Of a stretch of 64,000 nt of DNA, positions 21,777 to 30,235 are shown one piece after another. Location: assembly GCA_050292235.1 (NCBI GenBank), contig JBNKLG010000003.1:1-64000 (forward strand), read 5' to 3'. The notes under the pieces are model-generated. The model was not told the origin of the DNA. It worked only from the letters and a program-made list of their open reading frames with translations, and did no database searches. The stretch comes from JBNKLG01 sp050292235 (lineage in GTDB: Bacteria > Pseudomonadota > Gammaproteobacteria > Chromatiales > Chromatiaceae). The position numbers and the translations under genes are program-made. Within the stretch, counting starts at the first letter, position 1. Each line of letters starts with the position of its first letter.

Positions 21777-21964
21777 CTCGCTCCCCGTGTTTAAAGGTGC
21801 TCAATAAAACTCAATATTCTCGACGCACAAACCAACAACAACGCCTTCATATACGCTCAATCACCCCTGTTCCAATAGTTAAGGATCTACGCGCCAATCC
21901 AAGATCAAGACGCAAAACACCCAACACTATTAGTGCCTCTCCTCAATAGTGGCAGAATGACATG

Positions 21965-22513
21965 CTAGGCAGCAGCCACCTGAAATTCAGCATTTTCAAG
22001 TAAACGGCGCATCCCGAAAACAGGCCACGTCACACCTTCTGCTACAAAAACGCCACTGACATAGTCTCGAATGCCAGCCTCAAAGCCATCCGCAACTTGC
22101 ATCTCATCCAAAGACCAGCGCTGCTTTCCTAAGACGTTCGCAACCAATAACCCCGCACTGATACCCTGCCCTTTCAGCACCAATATGCGGCTACGGCGCC
22201 CTATTACCAGAGGATCAACGCCAAGATAGGCTTGCAAATCGATCACCGGCAATAAATTGCCACGAACATTGGCCACGCCACGCACCCAAGACTTTACCCC
22301 GGGAACGCGAGTGATATGCGGAACATGGTCGAGTATTTCATCCACCTCATCCAAAGGCGCTAAAAAATGCCATTTGTCCACATGAAAAACGAACCCCTCC
22401 CAGTTTCGAGTGGAATCTTGCTGCTGAGGCAAACTTAAATCAGAAGCTACCGCACGCGCGTCCAAACTGCGCAAAGCAGCCAGAATGCCTTCCACCGAAT
22501 CCGAGGAGTTCAC
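21965..22513 (-). CDS. pilI: PilI-like CheW-domain protein
   Basis: 182 residues with a CheW fold ('FVFHVDKWHFLAPLDEVDEILDHVPHITRVPGVKSWVRGVANVRGNLLPVIDLQ'-type core, residues about 37-90). It couples PilJ to ChpA. The start is GTG at 22513; no in-frame ATG precedes the domain. The 188-base gap before pilJ is the longest in the operon and holds a small inverted repeat, CACTATT/AATAGTG, at 21925-21951, which may modulate downstream expression. Confidence 0.9.
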   Translation of the reverse strand: MNSSDSVEGILAALRSLDARAVASDLSLPQQQDSTRNWEGFVFHVDKWHFLAPLDEVDEILDHVPHITRVPGVKSWVRGVANVRGNLLPVIDLQAYLGVDPLVIGRRSRILVLKGQGISAGLLVANVLGKQRWSLDEMQVADGFEAGIRDYVSGVFVAEGVTWPVFGMRRLLENAEFQVAAA

Positions 22514-22519
22514 TAAAAA

Positions 22520-22882
22520 TTATCCCAGTATTCTTTCGACCATCGCCAGCAACTCTTTCTTGCTAGCGGGTTTAACCAAATAATCACGGGCGCCCTGACG
22601 AATACCCCAGGCCTTGTCCACAGCTTGATCCTTGGTACTGTATATGACCACCGGAACCTTCGAGGTCTCAGCCTGCTGACTCAATTTACGAGTTGCTTGA
22701 AAGCCATTTAATCCCGGCATTACCACGTCCATCAGTATGAGATCCGGGGGACGAGAAACGGCAATTTCAAGCCCCCTTTCTCCGGAATCGGCTGTCTCCA
22801 CTTGATGGCCTGCGCCCTCAAGAATTTTTCGCGCAACATGCTGCTCAGTAGGAGAGTCATCAATAATTAAAATTCGCGCCAT
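22520..22882 (-). CDS. pilH: PilH response regulator (single receiver domain)
   Basis: A 120-residue CheY-like protein consisting only of a receiver domain. The acidic pocket is 'IIDDSPTEQ' near residue 7, the phospho-acceptor aspartate is in 'LILMDVVMPGLNG' near residue 51, and the conserved lysine is in 'DYLVKPASK'. It is the second of two CheY-like regulators. In P. aeruginosa PilH counteracts PilG or acts as a phosphate sink and affects pilus retraction. It lies between pilG and pilI. Confidence 0.92.
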   Translation of the reverse strand: MARILIIDDSPTEQHVARKILEGAGHQVETADSGERGLEIAVSRPPDLILMDVVMPGLNGFQATRKLSQQAETSKVPVVIYSTKDQAVDKAWGIRQGARDYLVKPASKKELLAMVERILG

Positions 22883-22920
22883 AGTCTGGATGTCTCAGAA
22901 TAAAAAAATCAAGCAAGGCT

Positions 22921-23322
22921 TCATGCTGCCTTGTCAAAAAACTGCTTCACCGTTCCCAGCAACTCCTCACGAGTAAAAGGTTTTGTCAAGTACTGCTCAG
23001 AGCCCACAATACGACCCCGCGCCCGATCAAACAAACCATCCTTACTCGACAACATCACTACAGGGGTTTTCTGGAAATGGGGATTATTTTTTATCAATGC
23101 ACAGGTTTGGTAGCCATCCAATCGGGGCATCATGATATCCACAAAAATCAGGTCTGGCTGATGATCCACGATTTGGGACAAAGCCTCAAAACCATCCACA
23201 GCAGAAAACACGACGCAGCCCGCCTTCTCAAGCAAGGTTTCGGCTGTACGCCGAATGGTCTTACTATCATCAATAATCATTACTTTGAACCCGGCAAATT
23301 CGGCGTTCTCTACCTCGGACAC
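22921..23322 (-). CDS. pilG: PilG response regulator (single receiver domain)
   Basis: A 133-residue CheY-like receiver: acidic residues in 'VMIIDDSKTIRR', phospho-acceptor in 'LIFVDIMMPRLDGYQ', conserved lysine in 'QYLTKPFTR'. It is the first gene of the Pil-Chp operon. The start is GTG at 23322, strongly supported by AGGAGG six bases upstream. In relatives PilG promotes pilus extension and cAMP synthesis. It diverges from gshB, with the same arrangement as in Pseudomonas. Confidence 0.93.
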   Translation of the reverse strand: MSEVENAEFAGFKVMIIDDSKTIRRTAETLLEKAGCVVFSAVDGFEALSQIVDHQPDLIFVDIMMPRLDGYQTCALIKNNPHFQKTPVVMLSSKDGLFDRARGRIVGSEQYLTKPFTREELLGTVKQFFDKAA

Positions 23323-23487
23323 GTCCGCCTCCTGAGTTAGTGTCTAGGTTGTTCAACCCAACATGTTGTCAAAACATAGGTAATAATAAACCCGGTTTCA
23401 ACCACCAAACCAAAAACCCATGCCAAATATCAAAAAAAAATCGTCTTTCCCCCCGCCCTTTGATCCAGGAAATGGGGGCGAAGCCCG

Positions 23488-24438
23488 ATGACCATTCACC
23501 TCGGCGTGGTCATGGACCCCATCACAGATATCAAGCCCCACAAGGATAGCACCTTTGCCATGCTGCTGGAGGCTCAACAGCGTGGATGGCAGATCAGTTA
23601 CCTGGAAATCAGCGATTTAAGTCTGCGAAATGGTCTTAGCTTTGGCAACGCTCATAGCATAGAGGTTTTTGATCAAAATCAAAATTGGTTTCAGCTAGGC
23701 GCTTGCCGCACAATGCACCTAGGTGATCTGGACGTCATTCTCATGCGCAAAGATCCCCCATTCGACCAGGAATACCTCTACGCCACCCAACTGCTTGAAT
23801 TGGCAGAAAATGCTGGCTGCTTAGTCGTTAACCGACCACAAAGCCTTCGCGACTACAATGAAAAACTGGTTATTGCCCATTTCCCCAAGCTGACACCACC
23901 AACCTTGGTCAGTTGCAACCCCCCTGTGTTCAGGGATTTCCTCCAGGAGCAGGGCGACATCATCCTCAAGCCCCTGGATGCCATGGGCGGCGCTGCCATC
24001 TTCCGTCTGCGACCGGAAGACCCCAATATCGGCGTTGTACTGGAACAACTGACTGACCATGGGCAACGTCATATCATGGCGCAGCGATACCTGCCCGAAA
24101 TCGCCCAGGGAGACAAACGCATCCTCATGATCGCAGGCCAACCCGTGCCTTATGCCCTAGCCCGAATACCCGCTCCGGGGGAAACCCGTGGCAACTTGGC
24201 CGCAGGTGGCCATGGTGTACCTCAACCCTTACAGAAAGCAGACTGGCATATTGCCGAGACCGTCGGACCAATGCTACGAGAACAGGGGGTTCTTTTTGCC
24301 GGATTGGATGTAATTGGCGACAAACTCACAGAGATCAACATTACTAGCCCGACCTGTATTCGCGAATTGGATGCAGCCTATGGCCTCAACATTGCCGGTC
24401 AATTGTTTGATGCCATTGCTGCGAGGCTAGCCCCATGA
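23488..24438 (+). CDS. gshB: Glutathione synthetase
   Basis: An ATP-grasp ligase joining gamma-glutamylcysteine and glycine. 316 residues, normal for the bacterial enzyme. Motifs: 'GVVMDPITDIKPHKDSTFAML' at the N-terminus, 'DVILMRKDPPFDQEYLYATQLLE', the ATP-binding loop 'LKPLDAMGGAAIFRL', and 'TEINITSPTCIRELD' at the magnesium site. The stop overlaps the start of the following ApbE gene (ATGA). Its neighbours pilG and tonB match the Pseudomonas order. Confidence 0.97.
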   Translation: MTIHLGVVMDPITDIKPHKDSTFAMLLEAQQRGWQISYLEISDLSLRNGLSFGNAHSIEVFDQNQNWFQLGACRTMHLGDLDVILMRKDPPFDQEYLYATQLLELAENAGCLVVNRPQSLRDYNEKLVIAHFPKLTPPTLVSCNPPVFRDFLQEQGDIILKPLDAMGGAAIFRLRPEDPNIGVVLEQLTDHGQRHIMAQRYLPEIAQGDKRILMIAGQPVPYALARIPAPGETRGNLAAGGHGVPQPLQKADWHIAETVGPMLREQGVLFAGLDVIGDKLTEINITSPTCIRELDAAYGLNIAGQLFDAIAARLAP

Positions 24439-25490
24439 GGTGGTACATCACTTTTGCTTTCCTATCCCTGACATTGATAAGTGGATGCAGCAGTGAAGCT
24501 CAGCCCGTGCACAATGCTCGCATCCTGGCATTTGGCACACTCATTGATGTCAGCATCGTCGGAGAGCCCCCCGGTAAGGCTGAGGCTGCGGTCTCCCAAC
24601 TGGAGCAGGAATTTCAGCGCATGCATCAGGAGTGGCATGCCTGGGATGAGGGGCCAGTACAACACATGAATACCCAGCTACAAAAGGGGAAATCCATTGA
24701 GGTACCTGCACCTGTACTGCCTTTGCTTAAGCTATCCATTCCGCTTGCCGAGCAATCTGAGCAGCTGTTTAACCCTGCCATCGGCCATTTGATTGCACGT
24801 TGGGGATTCCAAGGCCGCCAAGGCAGTTGCGACACACTTCCCAACAAAGAGACCATCGCTCGACTGCTCCACCAAAATCCAACCATGGACGATCTGGTTT
24901 TTGAAAATAAAAATGGACTTTTGCGTTCAACCAATCCCGCTGTCAAACTGGATTTTGGCGCTGTCGGCAAGGGCTATGGCATTGATCAGGCCATGGATAT
25001 CTTGCAGAAATTGGGCATCCACAACGCTTTGATCAATGCTGGGGGGGATCTGCGAGCCATTGGTTCACATGGCGGACGACCCTGGCGAATCGCCATCCGT
25101 CACCCCGGAGGTGGCGTCTTCGGTTTTGTCGAGGTCTCAGGTGACGAATCTGTTTTCACCTCCGGCAACTATGAACGCAATTACATCTGCAATGGCCAAC
25201 GTTATCACCACATCATCGACCCTCGCAGCGGCTATCCCGCCAGAGGTACAGATTCGGTAACAGTGATCCATCATAATGCCGCCATTGCTGATGCTGCTGC
25301 CACCGCTCTCTTTATTGCCGGCCCTAAAGACTGGCAGCGCATCGCGCAACAGATGGGCATTTCCCAGGTTGCCCTACTGGATGATCAGGGCACGTTACAC
25401 TTGAGCCCAAAAATGGCTAAGCGTTTACAACTTCTAAATAAATCCATCAAGGTTGAAGTCAGTCAACCTGACGATGCCAAGCAACCATAA
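24435..25490 (+). CDS. apbE: FAD:protein FMN transferase (ApbE family lipoprotein)
   Basis: ApbE proteins attach FMN covalently to threonine or serine of target proteins such as RnfG/NqrC-type subunits on the outer side of the inner membrane. The 351 residues start with a signal peptide and lipobox 'LTLISGC', so it is probably a lipoprotein. Motifs: 'LDFGAVGKGYGIDQAMD' for FAD binding, 'INAGGDLRAIG', and 'HHIIDPRSGYPARGTDSVTV' with metal ligands, then 'ADAAATALFI'. It overlaps gshB by four bases. This position is not seen in the usual gshB-tonB arrangement. No obvious flavinylation target is adjacent. Confidence 0.93.
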   Translation: MRWYITFAFLSLTLISGCSSEAQPVHNARILAFGTLIDVSIVGEPPGKAEAAVSQLEQEFQRMHQEWHAWDEGPVQHMNTQLQKGKSIEVPAPVLPLLKLSIPLAEQSEQLFNPAIGHLIARWGFQGRQGSCDTLPNKETIARLLHQNPTMDDLVFENKNGLLRSTNPAVKLDFGAVGKGYGIDQAMDILQKLGIHNALINAGGDLRAIGSHGGRPWRIAIRHPGGGVFGFVEVSGDESVFTSGNYERNYICNGQRYHHIIDPRSGYPARGTDSVTVIHHNAAIADAAATALFIAGPKDWQRIAQQMGISQVALLDDQGTLHLSPKMAKRLQLLNKSIKVEVSQPDDAKQP

Positions 25491-25569
25491 CCGCGACGCC
25501 ACCAGCAATTAATTGGAAACCAGCGCTAAACGCTTCATACCAAGCCCGCGAGCAGGGATAATACCTCTT

Positions 25570-26433
25570 ATGGACGCAACCCAATCTGAAACCGACCGCT
25601 TTGCCCTAACCCTGTTCGTTGCTTTAGCTCTGCACACTATCCTGCTTGGCATCAGTTTCAAGTTTCAGGATCCTGGCCAACGACCACGCGAAACAGCATT
25701 AGAGGTCACCATTGTGCGTCACCCAAGGGCAGAAAAAGCGCCCGAGGAGGCCGATTTCCTAGCCCAAGTCAGCCAAGAGGGCGGCGGCAACCAAAAAAAG
25801 GTTGCCAAACCCACAACGGAACTCACCCCCCCGACCATCAACCCCGCCACCCAGAAAAAGACTTTCCAAGAAAGTGCTGGCAACCCCGTGCCCGCCAAAG
25901 TTGAACATCGACAAATAGAAGCCAAAACTTCCCAAAAGAAAACCACCAACCAGCATAGGCTCATCAAAAAACCCAAACGTAGAGGCCGTGTTGCTGATCT
26001 GCTGGCCTCACAGAGCCAGGAAATCCAACGCCTTACTGCTGAACTGGATACCAAGCAACTCAATTACGCCAAAAGGCCCCGTCGAAAACACGTCAGCGCC
26101 GCCACCAAAGAGTATCAATATGCTGCCTACCTGCAGGCCTGGCGGCGTAAAATCGAGCAAGTTGGAACGCTCCATTTCCCCGATGAGGCCCGCCGTAAAC
26201 ATCTTTACGGCAATCTGGTACTTCTCGTCAGTCTGAATGCGGATGGAACCATCCATGAAATTAGCCTAAGCCGCTCCTCTGGACACAAGGTACTGGACGA
26301 CGCCGCCATCCGCATCGTACGCCTGGCCGCACCCTTCGCACCTTTTCCAAAGCAGATTGCTGAAAAAGTCGATATCTTAGACATCACTCGCACCTGGCAG
26401 TTTGTGGGCGGTAACTCACTCTTTATGAAGTAA
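25570..26433 (+). CDS. tonB: TonB-family energy transducer
   Basis: A 287-residue protein anchored by one N-terminal membrane segment ('FALTLFVALALHTILLGISF'), followed by a Pro/Lys/Thr-rich periplasmic linker (residues about 50-190). The C-terminal TonB domain is 'LYGNLVLLVSLNADGTIHEISLSRSSGHKVLDDAAIRIV'-like. TonB passes the proton-motive force to outer-membrane receptors. The ATG at 25570 is preferred over an in-frame TTG 19 codons upstream. Its position next to gshB and the pil genes matches TonB3 of P. aeruginosa, which is needed for twitching. No ExbB/ExbD is adjacent. Confidence 0.88.
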   Translation: MDATQSETDRFALTLFVALALHTILLGISFKFQDPGQRPRETALEVTIVRHPRAEKAPEEADFLAQVSQEGGGNQKKVAKPTTELTPPTINPATQKKTFQESAGNPVPAKVEHRQIEAKTSQKKTTNQHRLIKKPKRRGRVADLLASQSQEIQRLTAELDTKQLNYAKRPRRKHVSAATKEYQYAAYLQAWRRKIEQVGTLHFPDEARRKHLYGNLVLLVSLNADGTIHEISLSRSSGHKVLDDAAIRIVRLAAPFAPFPKQIAEKVDILDITRTWQFVGGNSLFMK

Positions 26434-27011
26434 TGACCATGACATCCAGCCTCCACTTCCCCTCGCTACGAGATCACTTTCTCATCGCCATGCCAGGTCT
26501 CAAAGACCCAAACTTTTCGCGAACCCTCACTTATCTCTGCGATCATTCAGAGGAAGGTGCCATGGGCATTATCATTAACCGACCCAGCGATCTCATCATG
26601 GGTAACATTCTCGATCAGCTCTCTTTCCCGACCGAAAGTGAGACCATCTATCAGAGCCCTGTCTTTCACGGTGGCCCAGTGCAACCAGAGCGTGGTTTTG
26701 TCATTCATAACGACAACAGCATCTGGGATTCCACCTTAACGGTGGTATCGGGCATCAGTGTCACTACCTCAAAAGACATTCTTGAAGCCATCGCCCAAAT
26801 GAGAGGTCCAGAAAAGATGCTCATGGCCTTGGGTTATGCCAGCTGGGGTGCCGGTCAGCTAGAACAAGAACTGGCCGATAACGCCTGGCTCAGCGGGCCG
26901 GGAGAGACACAAATCCTGTTTGATACCCCGGCAGATCGTCGCCTTGAGATCGCCGCCCTCCATCTGGGCATTGATCTGAACCTCATCTCGACCGATGCAG
27001 GCCATGCCTAA
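26433..27011 (+). CDS. yqgE: YqgE/AlgH family protein
   Basis: 192 residues of the conserved UPF0301 family, whose biochemical function is unsettled. Typical motifs: 'DHFLIAMPGLKDPNFSRTLTYLCDHSEEGAMGIIINRP', then 'VFHGGPVQPERGFVIH' and 'LGYASWGAGQLEQEL'. The ATG at 26433 shares a base with the tonB stop (TAATG); a second ATG two codons later is equally possible. It precedes yqgF as in many gammaproteobacteria. Confidence 0.94.
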   Translation: MTMTSSLHFPSLRDHFLIAMPGLKDPNFSRTLTYLCDHSEEGAMGIIINRPSDLIMGNILDQLSFPTESETIYQSPVFHGGPVQPERGFVIHNDNSIWDSTLTVVSGISVTTSKDILEAIAQMRGPEKMLMALGYASWGAGQLEQELADNAWLSGPGETQILFDTPADRRLEIAALHLGIDLNLISTDAGHA

Positions 27012-27038
27012 CCCCAAAAGCAGCGGCCTTTGACAAAG

Positions 27039-27461
27039 ATGCTGGTTCTGGGCTTTGATTATGGCCATCGTAAGATTGGGGTTGCCAGCGGGCAGACCCT
27101 GACGACCCAAGCTTCGCCTTTAACAACCCTGGCCATGGTGCAGCAGCGCCCAGACTGGGATGCCATCGAACAGCTCATCGCGGAATGGTTGCCGCAACGG
27201 CTCCTGGTTGGTTTACCATTGAATATGGATGATAGCGACACCCACCTGACACCACGGGTTCGACGCTTCGCTCGCCAACTGAACGGCCGCTTCTATTTAC
27301 CAGTCGAACTGGTCGATGAGCGTTTGAGCACCAGGGAAGCCCGCTCGAATTTTGGCAAAAAAGTAAAAGGCCGGGGATTGGACGCCTATGCCGCTAAAAT
27401 CATCATTGAAACCTGGCTTGAGTCCTATGACCCACAAACCCCGTCTTCTGAACCAAACTGA
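27039..27461 (+). CDS. yqgF: Putative pre-16S rRNA nuclease / Holliday junction resolvase-like protein
   Basis: An RNase H-fold protein (YqgF/RuvX) thought to mature the 5' end of 16S rRNA. 140 residues. The catalytic aspartate is in 'GFDYGHRKIGVASG' at the N-terminus; 'LLVGLPLNMDD', 'ELVDERLSTREA' and 'GLDAYAAKIIIETWL' follow. The ATG at 27039 is used instead of the upstream TTG at 27030. The 3' end overlaps pyrR by 35 bases. Confidence 0.93.
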   Translation: MLVLGFDYGHRKIGVASGQTLTTQASPLTTLAMVQQRPDWDAIEQLIAEWLPQRLLVGLPLNMDDSDTHLTPRVRRFARQLNGRFYLPVELVDERLSTREARSNFGKKVKGRGLDAYAAKIIIETWLESYDPQTPSSEPN

Positions 27462-27975
27462 GGTCGAAGCCCTGATCAGCCAGTTGGCTGACAAACTCCG
27501 TAATCACCTCGAACAGTCCGGCATCCAAGCACCACTCATGATCGGCATCCACACCGGTGGCGCCTGGGTAGCACAGCGCCTGCATCAAACCCTGGAACTG
27601 CCAGAGCCACTGGGCATCCTGGACATCAGCTTCTATCGTGATGATTTCACCCGCATCGGCATGAACCCCAAAGTTCAGCCATCAGAGATGCCCTTCTCGG
27701 TTGAAAACCGCCATGTCATCCTGGTGGATGATGTTTTGCAAAGTGGCCGCACCATCCGAGCTGCCATGAATGAGGTCTTTGACTTCGGCAGACCCACCAG
27801 TATCAGCCTGGCCGTCCTGGTTGTTCGAAGCGGCCGTGAGCTACCCATTGAGCCGCAAGCCTCGGCTCTTCATCTGGACGATCCAGATCAACCTGTGACC
27901 CTCACCGGGCCAGAACCGTTGAGCCTGATCATTGGCCCAACAAAACATGAAGCACGGGCAGCAGCCAACTCATGA
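27427..27975 (+). CDS. pyrR: PyrR bifunctional pyrimidine regulator / uracil phosphoribosyltransferase
   Basis: A PRTase-fold protein of 182 residues. The PRPP-binding loop '[21 protein letters not shown]' is near residue 100, preceded by 'ISFYRDDF'. In Gram-positive bacteria PyrR binds pyr mRNA; in Pseudomonas-like clusters the regulatory role is less clear. The ATG at 27427 lies inside yqgF; a longer reading to 27388 lacks support. It overlaps pyrB by four bases, so the pyr genes are likely translated in a coupled way. Confidence 0.94.
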   Translation: MTHKPRLLNQTEVEALISQLADKLRNHLEQSGIQAPLMIGIHTGGAWVAQRLHQTLELPEPLGILDISFYRDDFTRIGMNPKVQPSEMPFSVENRHVILVDDVLQSGRTIRAAMNEVFDFGRPTSISLAVLVVRSGRELPIEPQASALHLDDPDQPVTLTGPEPLSLIIGPTKHEARAAANS

Positions 27976-28943
27976 ACGCCTTAAATCAACTGGACGAAAA
28001 CGGTCGCCTGCGCCACCTGTTGACCCTTGATGGTCTCAGCCAGACATTGCTGACCGAGATTCTTGATACAGCAGAATCCTTCGCCAGCGTTGGCACCCGG
28101 ACCGTCAAGAAAGTGCCTCTGTTGCGCGGCAAGGTGATTGCCAATCTGTTTTTTGAAAACAGTACCCGTACTCGCACCACCTTTGAACTGGCAGCCAAAC
28201 GGCTATCCGCCGACGTACTCAATCTAAACATCAGCACCTCGGCCACCAGCAAGGGGGAAACCCTACTCGACACCCTGCGTAATCTTGAGGCCATGCAGGT
28301 TGACATGTTTGTGGTACGCCACGAACAAAGTGGCGCAGCCCACTTCATTGCCGAACATGCCGCCCCCCATGTCAGCGTCATCAATGCTGGAGATGGCCGT
28401 CACGCCCATCCCACCCAGGCCCTGCTGGACATGTTCACCATCCGCCGCCATAAGCCGGATTTCAGCCGCATCAAAGTAGCCATTATTGGTGACGTTCTGC
28501 ACTCACGGGTGGCCCGGTCTCAGATTCAGGCCCTTAATACCCTGGGCGCAGCGGAAGTACGAGTCATTGCTCCCGGCCCCTTGATGCCTCACGACATTCG
28601 AAAACTTGGCGTTCATCCTTTTCACAACGCTGACGAAGGCATCCAGGATGTTGACGTCATCATCATGTTGAGATTGCAACGTGAACGCATGCAGGGAGCG
28701 TTTCTGCCCAGTGAACAGGAATACTTCCGCCTCTTTGGTCTGACCCAGGAGCGCCTGATCCGGGCTCACCCTGAAGCCATTATCATGCATCCAGGCCCCA
28801 TGAACCGAGGGGTTGAGGTCGAGTCCGAAGTCGCCGACGGCCCCCAGTCTGTCATTCTGGAACAGGTCAATAACGGCATCGGCGTCCGCATGGCCGTGAT
28901 GTCTCTTTGTATGCGCACCGAGGAACGCGGAGCCGACTCATGA
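27972..28943 (+). CDS. pyrB: Aspartate carbamoyltransferase catalytic subunit
   Basis: Forms carbamoyl-aspartate in pyrimidine synthesis. 323 residues, with the N-terminal extension typical of Pseudomonas-type ATCase. Carbamoyl-phosphate loop '[19 protein letters not shown]' near residue 56, '[12 protein letters not shown]' and '[11 protein letters not shown]' are all present. No PyrI regulatory subunit is seen. It is followed directly by a dihydroorotase-like gene. In Pseudomonas these two form a dodecameric complex where the inactive dihydroorotase partner is needed for ATCase assembly. Confidence 0.97.
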   Translation: MNALNQLDENGRLRHLLTLDGLSQTLLTEILDTAESFASVGTRTVKKVPLLRGKVIANLFFENSTRTRTTFELAAKRLSADVLNLNISTSATSKGETLLDTLRNLEAMQVDMFVVRHEQSGAAHFIAEHAAPHVSVINAGDGRHAHPTQALLDMFTIRRHKPDFSRIKVAIIGDVLHSRVARSQIQALNTLGAAEVRVIAPGPLMPHDIRKLGVHPFHNADEGIQDVDVIIMLRLQRERMQGAFLPSEQEYFRLFGLTQERLIRAHPEAIIMHPGPMNRGVEVESEVADGPQSVILEQVNNGIGVRMAVMSLCMRTEERGADS

Positions 28944-30235
28944 AGCATACCCAGCGCACCAGCATCATCAATGGCCACCTGATCGATCCCGCCAACCAAC
29001 GAGATGAGATCACCGACATCTTTATCGCTGATGGAAAAATTCTCGCCATTGGTGAAAAGCCACCTGGCTATGAGGTCGAGTACGTCATTGATGCCGAAAA
29101 TGCCATTGTCTGTCCTGGCCTGGTCGATCTCAATGCCCATTTGCGTGAGCCCGGCCAAGAACACAAAGCCAACATTGCCAGCGAAACTGAAGCCGCTGCC
29201 TGTGGCGGGATCACCACCCTCTGCTGCGCTCCAGACACAGACCCCGTCATCGACACCCCCGCCGTTCTGGAACTGATTCGTCGCCGCGCCAAACAAAGCG
29301 GTAAAGCCAAAATATTACCCATCGGCGCCCTCACCCAGGAACTGGGGGGCGACATCATCAGCGAAATGGCCGCCCTGCAAGAAGCTGGCTGCATTGCGCT
29401 CAGTAACGGCCTGGCGCCATTGAAAAACACCCTAGTTGAGCGACGCGCTCTGGAATATGCCGCCACCTACGGGCTCCTGATCTTTTTGCGCCCGGAAGAT
29501 CATCATCTGAAAGACAGTGGGTGTGTCCATGAAGGCCCCATGGCCACCCGCCTTGGACTTCCTGGCATACCCGCAGCGGCGGAGGCCGTTGCAGTGGCCA
29601 GAGACATCGCCCTGGCCGAACACACAGGAACCCGCATCCACTTCCGCGGCATCTCTACAGCGACCGCAGCACGCATGATTCAACGCGCCCAACACGATGG
29701 ACTACCCATCAGCGCAGATGTCGCCGCCCACCAGCTCCATCTCACCGAGCAGGATATCGATGGCTTTGACAGCCAGTGTCACGTCTCGCCACCATTACGC
29801 AGTCTCGCAGACCGAGAGGCCTTACGCCAGGCTGTTGCAGAAGGCGTGATTGGCGCCATCTGCTCAGATCATCAGCCCCACGAGGATGACGCCAAGCTGG
29901 CCCCCTTCCCCAGCACACAACCTGGCATCTCCGCTCTGGAAACCCTGCTGCCACTGACCCTGAAATTGGTGGAAGATGGCCTGCTCGACCTCATGACCGC
30001 CATCAGCCGCTTGACTTATGGGCCAGCAAACATCCTGGGCACCTCGGCAGGCCGACTCAGCATTGGAGACAGCGCCGATCTCTGCATCATCAACCCGAAT
30101 ATCCAATGGGTTTTTGATGCCGAGCAAATGGTCAGTGCTGGCCACAACACCCCCTTCCATGGCTGGCCATTCCAAGGCCGGGTTTCCCATACCCTCCTGG
30201 ACGGCCACCTGATTTACCAACTCAAATCATCATGA
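28940..30235 (+). CDS. pyrX: Dihydroorotase-like protein, probably non-catalytic (PyrC'/PyrX type)
   Basis: 431 residues in the amidohydrolase fold, overlapping pyrB by four bases. The fold is intact ('[16 protein letters not shown]', '[15 protein letters not shown]'), but expected metal and substrate residues are altered. The D-x-H-x-H motif reads D-L-N-A-H at residues 63-67, so the first histidine is Asn65. The usual S-D-D-G is A-L-S-N-G. The H-x-S-T histidine region reads 'IHFRGIST'. The usual P-H-H is A-H-Q. This matches the inactive PyrC' proteins that scaffold ATCase in Pseudomonas. A true dihydroorotase should be elsewhere in the genome. Confidence 0.87.
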   Translation: MKHTQRTSIINGHLIDPANQRDEITDIFIADGKILAIGEKPPGYEVEYVIDAENAIVCPGLVDLNAHLREPGQEHKANIASETEAAACGGITTLCCAPDTDPVIDTPAVLELIRRRAKQSGKAKILPIGALTQELGGDIISEMAALQEAGCIALSNGLAPLKNTLVERRALEYAATYGLLIFLRPEDHHLKDSGCVHEGPMATRLGLPGIPAAAEAVAVARDIALAEHTGTRIHFRGISTATAARMIQRAQHDGLPISADVAAHQLHLTEQDIDGFDSQCHVSPPLRSLADREALRQAVAEGVIGAICSDHQPHEDDAKLAPFPSTQPGISALETLLPLTLKLVEDGLLDLMTAISRLTYGPANILGTSAGRLSIGDSADLCIINPNIQWVFDAEQMVSAGHNTPFHGWPFQGRVSHTLLDGHLIYQLKSS

